In this document: positions 37,260 to 48,328 of the stretch, piece after piece
Numbering within the stretch: position 1 is the stretch's first letter
How the letters are laid out: each line of letters opens with the position of its first letter
Assembly (NCBI GenBank): GCA_020310875.1
Contig: CM035423.1
Location: 133,876,696-133,940,695, forward strand
Length of the DNA: 64,000 bases
DNA from: Ceratopteris richardii
Taxonomy: Eukaryota > Streptophyta > Polypodiopsida > Polypodiales > Pteridaceae
Reading direction: 5' to 3'
The notes under the pieces: model-generated
The model's input: the letters and a program-made list of their open reading frames with translations, nothing else
The model's database searches: none
What the model was told of the DNA's origin: nothing
Made by a program: the position numbers and the translations under genes

Positions 37260-38043
37260 CCATTTTTGCTTAAAGAAACAATGAATTACGTAGGAATCTA
37301 CAACAAGAACAACATAGTTGATGGAGGGGACACCATAATTCTATAAAGTCTTCTCCTTGATGATTACCAATTTCACCATACTCTTGAATTAGAGACCCTG
37401 AACGTGTCAACACAAAGTGACCTTTATAACCTTGGATTTTTCTAACAAGTAAGAATGCTCCTTAAAGAAAGAGGATGAATTTATTTTTTAATACAATTAT
37501 ATTATATTAAAGGCTGGGAGATACTCACATAAACCATCAAAGGAAAGAAGCTAGAGTGCCATGCGGACCTTCCTTCTTTCCTTCTCTATACACGTAAAAG
37601 GACTTGAAGGTCATCGTTGGGGCTTGAGTAGTCCATGCGAGAAGCTTAAGATTTCAAATGGAATATCATAAGAGAAGTTCAGAGAAAAGTTCCTTATGAT
37701 CATACTTCGAGCTTCATTGATCCATGTGAGTAGCTTGAGATTTCAATCCCGAAGATCTATATGGGAAACTCATCTCCACGAGAAGGATTCCCACCACACC
37801 CGCATATGCATAAGTGAAAAACAAACTAGATGCAACCATAGGTTGAGAGAAGAGGGTTTAAGCGCACATATCTCCCAAGTGGGATGTCGAAGAGTGTGTA
37901 CAATGTGAAAAGAAAAAGAGGTTCACACACACACAACAACAACAACAACAATGTATACCCCACAAGAGTGACACCGAAAATAGCATGAACTCATCTATGG
38001 GTTAACGTGAGGGGTCCAAGGGTAGAAGAAGAGCTCTACAAGC
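37260..38043. other. Intergenic, no gene seen
   Basis: Nothing convincing. A minus-strand stretch near 37.34-37.46 kb reads like protein for about 35 codons (KIQGYKGHFVLTRSGSL) but has no recognised family. A short (CAA)n run lies near 37.93-37.95 kb. Confidence 0.5.
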
Positions 38044-38315
38044 TGTTGAGATATCAAGGTCAACATGTGATGATCCAGGATGACACATATCACTTTTTCA
38101 TTTCTCTAACATGTATTTGGTCAGGCCAATATATGTCAGGGACACTTCATTGAGCTTTATTAGATTTATCTACCAAGAGTGATGGCACATTTGTTTATTG
38201 CTAGCTCACTCATTCGTGGACATTAGGTTTTTCCTTAGGGATACTGGTCTTTATATATTGCAATAGTTGTATTCTTGTTGGTCATTCTTCTACATTCCTT
38301 TTTATGTAATAGAAC
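38044..38315 (+). repeat. Copia-3 5' LTR, left part
   Basis: Begins TGTTGAGATATC and contains a TATA-like TTTATATATTG near 38.25 kb. It stops at the CACTA insertion after GAA. The exact start is inferred from the TGTTG form usual in Copia LTRs. Confidence 0.6.
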
Positions 38316-38329
38316 ACTACAAGAAATAG
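38316..38329 (+). repeat. CACTA left terminal inverted repeat
   Basis: CACTACAAGAAATA. It pairs with the right end at 13 of 14 positions. Confidence 0.9.
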
Positions 38330-38600
38330 GGGGACGTAGCGATGCTCCCGAATTGAAAAAAAAAAACGAGAATCGTCACTAGCATTGCATAAGCGACGGT
38401 CCTATTTTTGGATTTCTTTTTTACGAGCCTTCGTCGCATAAGCGATGGTAGCATCGCTTATGCGATGCTAAAAGTGTGCGTCGCAAATAGCGTCGCTAAC
38501 TAGCAATGTTGACAAACTGGCTACGACGTTTAAGCATCACATAAGCGACGTCTTACGTTCCAGAGCCTCATATAAGCGACGCTCTAGAATGTTAAAAAAA
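38330..38600. repeat. CACTA left subterminal repeats
   Basis: Multiple copies in both orientations of TCGCATAAGCGA/TCGCTTATGCGA, with shortened forms such as CATAAGCGACG, lie within 270 bp of the left end. GCATCGCTTATGCGATGC at about 38.45 kb is itself an inverted repeat. Confidence 0.85.
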
Positions 38601-38649
38601 AATTTTGATTTCTCCCGAAAAATTTGTGCCGGGATTTGAACGCGCGCGA

Positions 38650-38660
38650 GAGAGCAAGAG

Positions 38661-38704
<44 letters not shown>

Positions 38705-38705
38705 C
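38650..38705. repeat. GA microsatellite
   Basis: Mostly (GA)n with a few interruptions, just inside the CACTA left subterminal region. Confidence 0.9.
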
Positions 38706-38734
38706 AAGGATTTATCATTGAAGCCAGGTATGCA

Positions 38735-39311
38735 CGCACACACACACTTACACACACATACATATGCATACACACACACACATATACACACATAGACACA
38801 CACACACACACATACACATAGACACACACATATACACACACATACACACATAATGTTGCATACACACACATATAGATGCATACACACACACATATACATG
38901 TGCACACACATATATGCATACACACACATATGCATACATAATGCACATGCAGACATACACAAAATAATGCATACACACACATATGCATACATAATGCATA
39001 CACACACATATGCATATATACATGCATACACATACATACATAGACACATACACACACAGACACATACACACACATAAACACATACACACTCATAGACACA
39101 CACACACACATACACACACACATATACACACACTCACACATATAGACACATACACACATAATGATGCATACACACACATACACACACATACACACACATA
39201 CACACACACATACACACATACACACACATATATGCATACACACACACATAGAGAGACATGCACACACATACACATACATGCATACATATGCATACATAAT
39301 GCATATGCATA
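38735..39311. repeat. Long CA/TATG-rich low-complexity tract
   Basis: About 575 bp of ACACACATA- and CATATGCATACATA-type units. Every reading frame stays open, so long spurious Cys/Val- or His/Thr-rich ORFs appear on both strands. They are not genes. Confidence 0.95.
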
Positions 39312-39507
39312 TCCATACTGCAATAGAACGAAGGATTAAGACCACCACATGCTTGAGAGATGACTCTTGTAATAAAGTAAGTCTATGATCCAAGGGTCTG
39401 GCCGGTTCAGACAGATCTGAAATCGGACACCGTTTGGTCATCCGTGTGTATGACAAAAGATCCCGAGTTTTAGACTTACTAGGAGGTCTTGTGCTCTTGT
39501 GAACAAG

Positions 39508-39582
39508 TGATCCACTTAGCCTAATGGTTAAGAATCAAGGGTGTGAAGGAGGAGGTCTTGGGTTCAATCCCCATGAGGTACA
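39508..39582 (+). repeat. tRNA-derived (SINE-like) sequence, sense
   Basis: An A-box-like TTAGCCTAATGG at 39,515-39,527 and a B-box-like GGTTCAATCC(C) at 39,561-39,571 lie at tRNA-like spacing, with a T-stem-like TGGG...CCCA. Other stems are poor. It is tRNA-derived, not a working tRNA. Confidence 0.55.
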
Positions 39583-39612
39583 TGGGAAGAGTATTTTGCC
39601 CAAAGAGCTCTA

Positions 39613-39625
39613 GAACCTTCTAGAA
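39613..39625 (+). promoter_or_regulatory. Perfect tripartite heat-shock element
   Basis: GAACCTTCTAGAA fits GAAnnTTCnnGAA exactly, the three-unit site bound by heat-shock factor trimers. It lies about 100 bp upstream of a TATA box, as in heat-responsive promoters. Confidence 0.6.
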
Positions 39626-39718
39626 GCATCCACTGGACACTTGGCGCACATGTAGTTACATGGCTGACACTTGGATGATTAGCATTCACCTGCCCAAGAA
39701 GGTAGTCCCCTAGAGAGA

Positions 39719-39760
39719 GCTATATATAGAAGAAGGCTGGAGCTATATATAGAAGAAGGT
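39719..39760 (+). promoter_or_regulatory. Tandem TATA-box repeats
   Basis: AGCTATATATAGAAGAAGG occurs twice in a row (starting about 39,719 and 39,741). Each copy carries a strong plant-type TATA (CTATATATAG). They sit between the heat-shock element and the tRNA-like array. Confidence 0.55.
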
Positions 39761-39836
39761 AGTCCCAACACAGTCTATTGACGGGAGTCTGCGCTGAAGA
39801 AGGCTGGAGCAAAAGAAATCGGATCGTTTTCTGGTG

Positions 39837-39903
39837 TGTGCCCGCGGGTGATCGAACTCAGAACTTCTGATTTGGAGCGCTCTCGTCTATCCAGAAAGCC
39901 ACA
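39837..39903 (-). repeat. tRNA-like module 1 (tRNA-Trp-like)
   Basis: The minus strand shows GTGGCTTTCTGGATAGA (A-box region), GCGCTCCAAATCAGAAG (resembling the anticodon arm of tRNA-Trp, CCA) and AGTTCGATCAC (B box). The stems are imperfect. Confidence 0.55.
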
Positions 39904-39997
39904 AAGTTTGCGAGCGTATTCAGAGACCGTATCTAATTATTCTGAGTTGACGCTGAAGCAGAAGCACTCAAACGGGAGCTAAAATGTAGTTCATCTC

Positions 39998-40062
39998 CGT
40001 CGTGATCACGGATTCGAACCCTGTACCTCCCCGTGTGAGGACGCTTTCTTAACCACAACGCA
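39998..40062 (-). repeat. tRNA-like module 2
   Basis: The minus strand shows TTGTGGTTAAGAAAGCG, an anticodon-arm-like CCTCACACGGGGAGG and a canonical B box GGTTCGAATCC. Its tRNA identity is unclear. Confidence 0.55.
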
Positions 40063-40159
40063 AATTCGTGTTCGTGACTTAGAGAGCGAAGTGGTAGCAC
40101 CATTATACACTCTTTCAGTGCTGAAGAAGGAGCAAAACAAATCGAATCATATCTGGTAT

Positions 40160-40226
40160 GCGCCCGCGGCTGATCGAACCTAGATCTTCTGGTTTGGAGC
40201 GCATTCGTCTATCCAGACAGCCACAA
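40160..40226 (-). repeat. tRNA-like module 3 (tRNA-Trp-like)
   Basis: The minus strand shows GTGGCTGTCTGGATAGA, GCGCTCCAAACCAGAAG and GGTTCGATCAG. It is clearly a sister of module 1. Confidence 0.55.
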
Positions 40227-40311
40227 ACATTCGCGGGAGTATTAAGAGAACCATAATATTATCCTGAGATCGTGTTGAAGCAGACGCTATCCAAAAGTTC
40301 AGCTTCTTCAG

Positions 40312-40380
40312 GTGGGCGCCGGGATTCGATCTCACGACGTTGCAGAGAAGCTTCAGAGCCTTATCCACTGAAGTAAAGGT
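40312..40380 (-). repeat. tRNA-like module 4
   Basis: The minus strand shows CTTCAGTGGATAAGGC (A-box region) and GATCGAATCCC (B box), ending in GGCGCCCACC. Its tRNA identity is unclear. Confidence 0.5.
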
Positions 40381-41708
40381 TTATCGTGATTTCATTCTCT
40401 GCATATCTTATACAGTTTGATCATATCTCTGCTCTGCTAATCCCGAGCCGAGATCATCTCATTTTGATTAACCTTTGGAGTTTGCTTATTTCCCCAACCG
40501 AACCCGAGTACATATCTGTGGTGGTTCAAGCTGAAGAAAGTTAAAAGTTCGAGCAAAGTTTGAAGAAAGCGGAAGTTATGGAGTAAAGATTCGGAGGCCT
40601 TTGGTGATCAAAGTTAAACCAACTTTGAATTCGGACCAAAGTCTTGAGAGAATCACTCTTCCAAAGGATCAAGGGAAGGACGTAGCTCTATGTGGAGCTA
40701 ATTATTTTCCAGTTTTTGCTTGGCCTTAATGCTTGATTTATTTTGTTTTCATTATTCTACACTTAATCCTAGATGCACATTGAAATAGCCAAGATTTCAA
40801 TTGATTAAGTCTAGATTAGAATAATGAATTAATCCATTTCTCATTCCAAGCATTAGTTTGCATTAAGGAAAGACTTGATTTCAAAAAGATCCTTGTGCAT
40901 CAAAGAATGTATTTTGGTAGTTTAAATACATATTTCCTTTCCATTGAGTAAGTTTTCTATTGCACCTCAAGGGTATGTTTTTATATCATAGTGCATTAGG
41001 ACAAAGGAAAGGATATTCATGCATCAGGATTGCATGATATACATTCTTAGTACAAGGAAAAAATCATGCATCAAGCTCATGCATGATTGTTGTATTATTT
41101 CGGGCATGCAAAGAACATGCATGCATACGCATGTGAGCATATGCTTTTGCATGTAGATACATGCATTTGCATGATAGAATGGAATGCTGTTTGCAAGTAG
41201 ATATGAGAATGTACTCTCTTAGTATTTAGCTTACTTTATAAAGCTCGCAGTTTGACATTAGGGAAGACCAAGGACTAGTTAGTTGCAAAGACATACTAGT
41301 TCTAGTTTGCAACTCAAGTAATTAGTCGATTTCTTCCCAAGTTGATACTCCGCTATCAAAGACAAATACTTAATGATAATTAAGTATGATAGATGTCTTG
41401 CTAGGTATAAGTAAGCACTAAGAGAAAGTTAAGTAATAAATTTTCTTGATGACCAAGAAAATTTAATTACTTGCAAAACTCTTTTATGATGTATGATGAC
41501 TCTAAGTCCTGGATGTACTTAGAAAGTCATGCGGATAAGCTTTACTTGATTAGTTACATACTTTATGTAACTTCTCAAGCATCCCAAGGTTGGATGAGAA
41601 CGTCAACTATATTTCCAAGTTCCTTGAGTACTCTTCTATTTAGAAGATTTCGAAAGTTTAAAGAAGTTTCTTTGTGGTTTCAAGATTTGTATCTCATGAT
41701 GAAACCCT
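40381..41708. other. CACTA internal sequence, no gene seen
   Basis: AT-rich sequence. The part at about 41.01-41.18 kb is dense in CATGCA. The right boundary is the abrupt start of Gypsy-2 homology at TTGGCATCTGAGG. Confidence 0.5.
41012..41180. promoter_or_regulatory. Cluster of CATGCA (RY-type) motifs
   Basis: At least six CATGCA/TGCATG sites, including CATGCATGCAT, lie in about 170 bp. RY elements are bound by B3 factors of the ABI3/FUS3/LEC2 group. Whether they act here is unknown; biased low-complexity sequence is an alternative. Confidence 0.35.
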
Positions 41709-43200
41709 TTTGGCATCTGAGGTCATGGGGATAGTGTGTGAGCATATGTCAGGGTCCACACCTTTCAAATCCTTGTAACTCCAAGCGAATACATCTCTGT
41801 ATTCTCTTAGCAATGCTATCAATTCGTGCTCTTCGTCTTCCGTCAGGTCATGGCCTATGTATGTGCATCTCTCTTCTCCTTCTTCCATAGCTACCACTAT
41901 TTTCTTGGTGGTTTCTTTGTTATCATAGGCCTCCCCTGATTGTGCCTCTCGTTTAGGCATTTTGATCATGACTCTCCTGTCATCTATCTCATACTTCTTA
42001 AAATTTTTCGGGACCTCAAACAAAGATTCTTCCTCTTCTGGTGTGACTTCTCTCTTCTTTCTTTTCTTTCCTTCTTCCTTCGGGGTCACATGTGTGGCTA
42101 GCCTTACATCATTTGTAAGCTCTCCATGCCTCTGGGGTTGAAATTCTACTTCATAGAAGTATTCTTCATCTGATGCAAAAGGTGGGTCCATAATGATTGA
42201 CTCTAGATCGGAGTCACTTGCATTCTCAAATGCATCAGGGCTAGGTTCACACTCTTCTAACACTGCCTCTCCCATGATTGGCTCTATGGAGAAGACTGAA
42301 ATGTCATAGCCATCTTCATCACAGTGAGGTGTCCATTGTTCTTAATTGATGGCTACATCCATTGTTGCTAGGATTTCTGCCCAGCCGTGGGGTTCAAATT
42401 CTTCGTCAAGAAAGACTACAGGTGCATAGGCTGGGTCTTGAATTGATCTATGTGTTTCTTTTGCACCTATCTCTCTGGCTTCTTCTCTCTTCTCTTCTTC
42501 TACTGCTACTTTGCACATCCATAAGTGGGTGTCTTCATGCATCCATGAGGATCCTGATCCTATGGAATGCACCGATTCCGTATCATCTTTGGCTCTATGG
42601 AGGGGATTCCATTGGATAGGAGGGACATCTCTATGAGAGTAATCTTTGAGATTCACTTTGGTTGTAACACCTAAGTGTTGCAGGTACAAGGAATTGGTTC
42701 CCCAGTCCTGTACCACTTGCAACTATCGCATAAAGGGTCGTCCCAACATCATTTCATAGGCATGATTTTTGCTAAAATCACATATAGCAAATGTTATTCC
42801 TTCTAACAGCCCTAAGGGTCTCTCTATGTGACCATCGGCCATTTGCAATTTCATCCTCGTGGGCCGGAGTGCTGGCTTGCCCCAACGCTTCCATAGGGAA
42901 GTGGTAGCAATTGCAACTCCTGCACCTGAGTCTAGAATGGCCTTGGTGGTGTATCCTTGATGGGTGATAGAAAGATATGTGTTTCCCTCTTCACCCTCAC
43001 TCATGTCTCCTATCTTGTCCAAGGGTATTTCTGGCACTGTTCTCTGGGACCCTACCTGGGAACGAGATTTTGCTATCTCTGGTACTTGTTTGGCTACATG
43101 TTTCCATAGCTCTGGCCTTACTTTGAGTAGCTCTTCTAACGTGAGGTTGCATTGTATTTTAGTGTTTTTCACTACCTCTGTGTTCCTAGGTATGACTGAG
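41709..43200 (-). mobile_element. Gypsy-2 protease and linker region
   Basis: The aspartic protease active site DSGAGVAIA lies near 42.91-42.94 kb, followed by LGRPF, VQDWG and LQHLG strands. An acidic linker continues to DVFAWSYKDLKGVD near 41.76-41.80 kb, matching the start of Gypsy-1 RT. Confidence 0.8.
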
Positions 43201-43445
43201 TCCTCATTTCATACCATGACCGTGGGTGCTCTCATACAAGTAGACTTAGCTTCCCATGGGCCTGTGAAGTGAGGTAATTCTTGTAGAGAGTTAGACTCAA
43301 AGTCTAATCTTTCCTGAGATTGGGTGCTCTCCTACTCCTCATAAATGGATGGGATGTCTTGTGGGAATTGGTCGTGTGCATCATCCACAAGTTCAATGGG
43401 AGGAGGGACTTCACTCTCTTTAGCCCATTTGTCTTCTTGAATCTC

Positions 43446-46400
43446 TCATAGGAATTCTGGTGTGAACCGATTCATAGAAGATGATGTGTCTGGCTCCGTA
43501 GAGTTAGGCACATAGGCTCCCTGGGCAGGAAGACCTACTCTTTCACTTGCCTTGTCCTTGTGTTGAGAGGCGGGTTTCTTTTCTGATTGTGCAATTAGCC
43601 TCTCTATTCTTTCTAACAGTCCTTCAAAGTGCAGCTGCGTCTTGGCTGAGCTAGATATGTTAAAAAGGCGGCTGGCTTCAAACATGGTTTGAGCCAACTC
43701 CACCATCTTAGCACAAATTTTAGTTCGTTCAAGCTCTAATTCTGCTCTAGGGTAGCACTTTCCATGATCAGTTACGTTTGGCCCATCTTGGATTCTGGCC
43801 TGATATGCTTTAAGCATCATGTTGAGGTCCTCAGGAGTGGGATATGCTAGGACTGATCCTACTCTAGGGGGTGGTGGAATTAGGTGAGGCGGGTTGGAAG
43901 GTGGCGGTTCGGATGGAGTTGGGAATGGTGGAGGAGAGGTAGTGTGAGAGGGAGTTGGAGATGTGAGTTCGGTTATCCTGGCTCTCGTTTCTCTTACGCT
44001 TTCCTCAAGTTCACTCATTTTCTTTGCCCATTGTCTTTTCATTCTTTCACGAATATATCTCCAAGCTCTAGTCCTCTTCTTTGTCATGCTCTCTGTTTCA
44101 CTAACATCTGGGCTCTTTTCCTGGCCTACGCTTTGGTTCTGTTGCAAGGCTTGGGCTCTAGTGATCACTTGCATTGGCGTAGTGGACATCACACTTCCTG
44201 TGGAGTCTACAAATAACCCTACGACATTGATAGGAGTGATTTTCGGCATATTATTAGGATTCTTTGGGCAGTCTCGTAAAAGGTGCTCCTTTCCACACTC
44301 CTGGAAATAGCCCTGGATCGTTACTGACTAGGGTTGTGTAAGTGGAGGTAAGGGACAATCACGAATGAGATGATCTCCCTGACATCTGTAGCATGGTCCT
44401 CTAGGGAATGGGGGTCTTACTTGCCTAGGTTGAGGTCTAGAGTTGGGGTTTGCGTACATGACATTAGCATACTTTGGCTCCCAATTAGGTTCACTCGGTC
44501 CCTCACTGTAATAGGACTCACCATGTTCAGGAGACTGCATGTAGTAAGCCTGGGGACTATCAACATGTGTAGAATCAAAGCTATGGTCACTGGGATCACT
44601 TTCTGAAATTAATGCTATTATTGGGACTATAGCTCTATTCAGGTTTTCTTCTGCAGCAGCACACTTTACCGGAATCACATTAGTAGGAGCAGGTGGTTGT
44701 TGCGCTAGCACTGGCTCGGGTCTTAGTTGGGCCTGATATTGCGGTTGGTAATTTTGCTGGGGCCTAGTATACTGTTGTGGTGGGTATTGACTCTGGTATC
44801 TGCCTTCTTGAGGGTATGGCTGAGGGTAGGATTGCCTAACAACTTGCTTATTGTATGGGCAGTCTTGTGCTGTGTGATTGGTGTATCTTCGTTCTATGGT
44901 GCAGTAGTGGCTACTAGGATTTACTTGGGGTTGAGCCATAATGGGACATACATTCGCCATATGGTCACCTCCACAAGTATAGCATCTTTTCACAGGGGCA
45001 AATCTTGGGAGCTGTTTGCTAGTGACACCTAATTTCTGAGCTACTTTCTCTACTAATTCCTCAATAGATGTGGATTGCGTGGAAGAGAGACTAGAAGAAC
45101 TATTAGTATCTTTGTAGATTTTTGAAAGCTCTAATTCCTCCCCTAGGTTATCCTCGATGTCAATGCACATGCGTACACACTCTTCTATGGTCCTAGGGTC
45201 CTTCAAGTACACATATGATCTCAATTTGGTGCTTAGCAATCCATCCAAGAACAAAGCCACTTGCTTAGCTGGTGTGGGTAACTCAGAGATAGGGCATCTC
45301 TCTAGGTATTGCCTAAATCTTCTTCCAGCAAGTCTCACGGTTTCTTGAGGGGTTTGCTTGAAGCAGTGAATCAGCGAGGACGTGTTATGTCTTATGCCAC
45401 TTTTAGGGAATTCGATAATGAATGCCTCTAGAAGTTGATCTATGCTCCTGAACTGCCTCTCGTTTAGTGGCTGAAACCATGTCAGGGCAGTGTTCCTAAG
45501 GGTTAGAACAAAGGCATTGTACTGCGTAAACAGATCTTCAACTTGTTCAGCTCTCAAGACTTGCCTAAACTCAGCCACATGATCGTATGGATCTCCAGTG
45601 CCATCGAAGTAGTTCTTCATGGACTTAACTAGATGAGCCGGTCTCAAAGTCCTTGCGTGCTCTCTAGGTCTTGGTAGAGGGAACTCATCCGCATTTCTTT
45701 GATTCCTTGGAGCTCTAAGTACCTCAAGTTCCACTCTATTTGTTTCCGTTCTCATTCTTTCTCTGCCCCCAGGGTTGGCAAAGCTTACTTCTGGCCTATC
45801 TCTACTTCTGTCTCTTTGAGCTCCATGAGCCTGGGATGCTCCCACTCCCGGGTGACCATAGGACACGTTCGATCTTGGTTGGGGAAAAACGAATTCACCC
45901 TTCCAAGTATAAGCATGCCTGTCATGTTCTGTAACCACAAAGATCCTCTCTGAAGCGTGATCTAAGTAAGTCACTCTGCCTGGGCTATCAGGATCTTTGA
46001 ACTCATAGATCAGGATTGACCCTACATCATTTGGCCTATTTGATTTATACCTCCAAAAGGCTTCATCGGTCTCTTGGTTTAGGAGCAGATCCATACTCTT
46101 ATTGTCCTGGGGAACCCACTCAGGATTGAGGATTCGAGTAAGAACATATTTCCCTCGAGGGGTCCTAGGCTCTCCTCCTACGTTCCCTTGTTCTAGGTCA
46201 TCTATGTCCGTCTCAGGGATCACATTCCCGAATTCATCTGACCTATCTGGATGACTGGTGACTACATATATGGTTCCTTCTTTATCCAGGTATGCTCCAT
46301 TTTCAAACTTTACAGCTGGGTGTTCTAGTCCAATGGATTGGTCAGGATTTTAATCTGGACCACGGATCTTCCTAGGCCGTCCTCATAGATGCTGGCGCCT

Positions 46401-46690
46401 AATCGGTTGGTCCTAAGGTATTCTAGCTGCGTCTTGTAGGGGCCTTCCACCCTATACAGATATGGAACACATGTACTTCTTGTAGGTCTGTCCATACCTT
46501 GAGACATCTCTGATTCACTAGTCTCAGAGCTAGGGTAATGCGAGTGGTGGCTCAACTGCTGGGCCCAAGACCTAGCAGTATGATTAACGCTAGCCTCTGA
46601 AGACCTAAGACTTTGTCTATCTCTTACTAGATGTCGTCCTGATCTAAGGTTCATATGCCTATTTAAGTAGCCCAATTTTTGCCCAAAGTA
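43446..46690 (-). mobile_element. Gypsy-2 gag region with several zinc knuckles
   Basis: The start near 46.65 kb reads MNLRSGRHLVRDRQSL. The capsid-like part at about 45.2-45.65 kb contains FDGTGDPYDHVAEFRQVLRAEQVEDLF. It has CYTCGGDHMANVC near 44.95-44.99 kb and CYRCQGDHLIRDC near 44.36-44.40 kb, with a further Cys/His-rich segment between them. A Pro/Ser-rich tail follows. Confidence 0.8.
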
Positions 46691-47384
46691 CAACCTCGTT
46701 GCCGATCAATTGGTGTCAGTCACTTGATTCTTTTTTAGTGTGTTATCATGTTTATTATCTTGTCTGATATTGCGTCGTCAGGAATATTTGAGTTAATTTT
46801 CCGCACTTAAATTGATCGTCCCACGTTAAGTTCCTTTCCTTTAAAGTTCTCGGTCACACACAGGTTATCTCTTGAACTTGATTTCTTAGATAGTCTTTGA
46901 CTTGTCACGTGCCTATCGTTGTCCTAACTTACTCCTAACACTACTCGAACTTAGCCTAAGCTAAGAATTGACAAAGGGAGTTGAGAATATTCCGACCTTA
47001 CTTGTTGATCCCTTGCTTTATGACGCGTAAGAACCCGATTCTCAAGCTTGCAAAGAAACCCTTGCTTTGGATGCTCTCAATTGCTCTCAATGGACCTGTG
47101 AAAGTCCCAAAATTAGCTCAAGACTTAAACTCAAATGACAGACAGATCACATTTGTGCATGTAATTTGGATATCAATTATGTCCCCTATCTTTATTGCAA
47201 ACAATTCTAGAGATCCCTTGGTTTTGTTCCCCCTAGGTATGGTATTTGATACACAAGATTTTTCTCAAGACACACTTGTAAGTACCTCACAAACCACTAA
47301 TTATTTGCTAGGTATGCCAAAAATTACCCCCAAGAACTTGGTATTAAAAACCCTAGAAAATTGGCCAAAAAAGCCTGTCAATCG

Positions 47385-47945
47385 TGATCGACAGGTCTGT
47401 CAATCGCGATTGACAGAGGTGTCCGTCGGGGCCTGTCAGTCGCGCTCGACACGTCAATCGCGATCGACAATGTCAATCGCGATCGACAGAGTCGATCGTG
47501 GGTCCTGTCAATCGTGATCGACACGTTTTTCGGGATCTTCGCCGTAAATTCAGTCGATCGGGGCTGTGTCCGTCGCGATGGACACGTGGCAACGCGTGAA
47601 ATTCAGTCAATCATCAAAATTCAGTCGGTCGCGATCGACGGTGTCAATCGTGACTGACAGAGGTATCGATCGTGGCTGTCGATCACGATCGATGGTGTCA
47701 ATCACGATTGATAGGGTCAGTCGGTCGTCTCTGTCGATCGCGATCAATAGGTCTATCGGTCGCGATTGACAGATGTTGTCGATCGTGGCTGTCGATCGCG
47801 ATCGATGGCGTCGGTCGCGATTGACAGAGAAACATGGAAAATTTTTATTGTTTTAGGTGATTTAGAGTGTGCTCCTTATGTGTGTCCTTATGGTGTGCTT
47901 TGTTTTACCAAATGGCCGATTTTTCTGTCGATCGCGATCGGCAGA
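47385..47945 (-). repeat. ATCGCGAT-type repeats in the Gypsy-2 leader
   Basis: About ten copies of GTCAATCGCGATCGACAG and variants (GTCGATCGCGATCAATAG and others) lie in about 560 bp between the primer site and gag. The core ATCGCGAT is self-complementary. The position matches the TCGCGATA repeats in Gypsy-1. Confidence 0.85.
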
Positions 47946-48302
47946 CTTTGGCGACACAGAGATAGTTTCGTAATGTTTCGTACCTGCGTGGAGTGCTGGA
48001 GATGACGATGCAGCAAGTACGTGCAAGAAAGCTCAAGAAACATGCAAAAACAATGCACACAATATCGCTCTCTCGCTCTCTCTCACAAGTGGAATGAGGG
48101 AAATGAGGTGGAGAAGGTGATATGATAAAAAAACTGAAAATTTTCGTGATGATGGAGATGGAGATCGGATATGGTGAGGATGATGATGGTGATGATGGTG
48201 GTGCGGTAAGAAAGAGAAAAATAAGAAAAGTAAAGAAATTACCTACAACGCCAACGTCTCAAATCTACGTCTTACCATCACACGCTTGTCCTCAAAGCTC
48301 GA

Positions 48303-48320
48303 TCCCCGGCAACGGTGCCA
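48303..48320 (-). other. Gypsy-2 primer binding site (tRNA-Asp)
   Basis: Matches the tRNA-Asp 3' end at 17 of 18 positions, at the same distance from the LTR as in Gypsy-1. Confidence 0.85.
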
Positions 48321-48328
48321 AAATTTGG

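Larger units (their letters stand above)
39793..40380 (+). repeat. About 160-bp tandem array of four units, each holding an antisense tRNA-like module
   Basis: The phrase GCTGAAG.AG (last copy GTTGAAGCAG) recurs at 39,793, 39,952, 40,120 and 40,274. Each is followed by a tRNA-like module on the minus strand, whose B-box complements start at 39,848, 40,010, 40,170 and 40,321 (spacing 162, 160 and 151 bp). Units 1 and 3 resemble each other, as do spacers 2 and 4. The array may therefore be a duplicated dimer of about 320 bp. No reading frame spans it. Confidence 0.7.

Noticed and set aside
37340-37460. Short minus-strand protein-like stretch KIQGYKGHFVLTRSGSL
   Set aside because: It covers only about 35 codons, has no recognised family and no neighbouring exons found. 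It is noted but not called a gene.
37921-37955. Possible functional CAA-repeat element
   Set aside because: A short simple-sequence run with nothing around it to suggest function.
38537-39456. Long overlapping ORFs on both strands (up to 290 codons, Cys/Val/Tyr- or His/Thr-rich)
   Set aside because: They are translations of the CA/TATG repeat tract, which has no stops in any frame. Composition is purely repeat-driven.
39508-40380. Functional tRNA genes
   Set aside because: A- and B-box sequences are present but the acceptor, D and anticodon stems do not pair well. The modules are better called tRNA-derived.
41471-41734. Plus-strand ORF of 87 codons across the Gypsy-2 left junction
   Set aside because: It spans unrelated CACTA interior and antisense Gypsy sequence. 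It is a chance frame.
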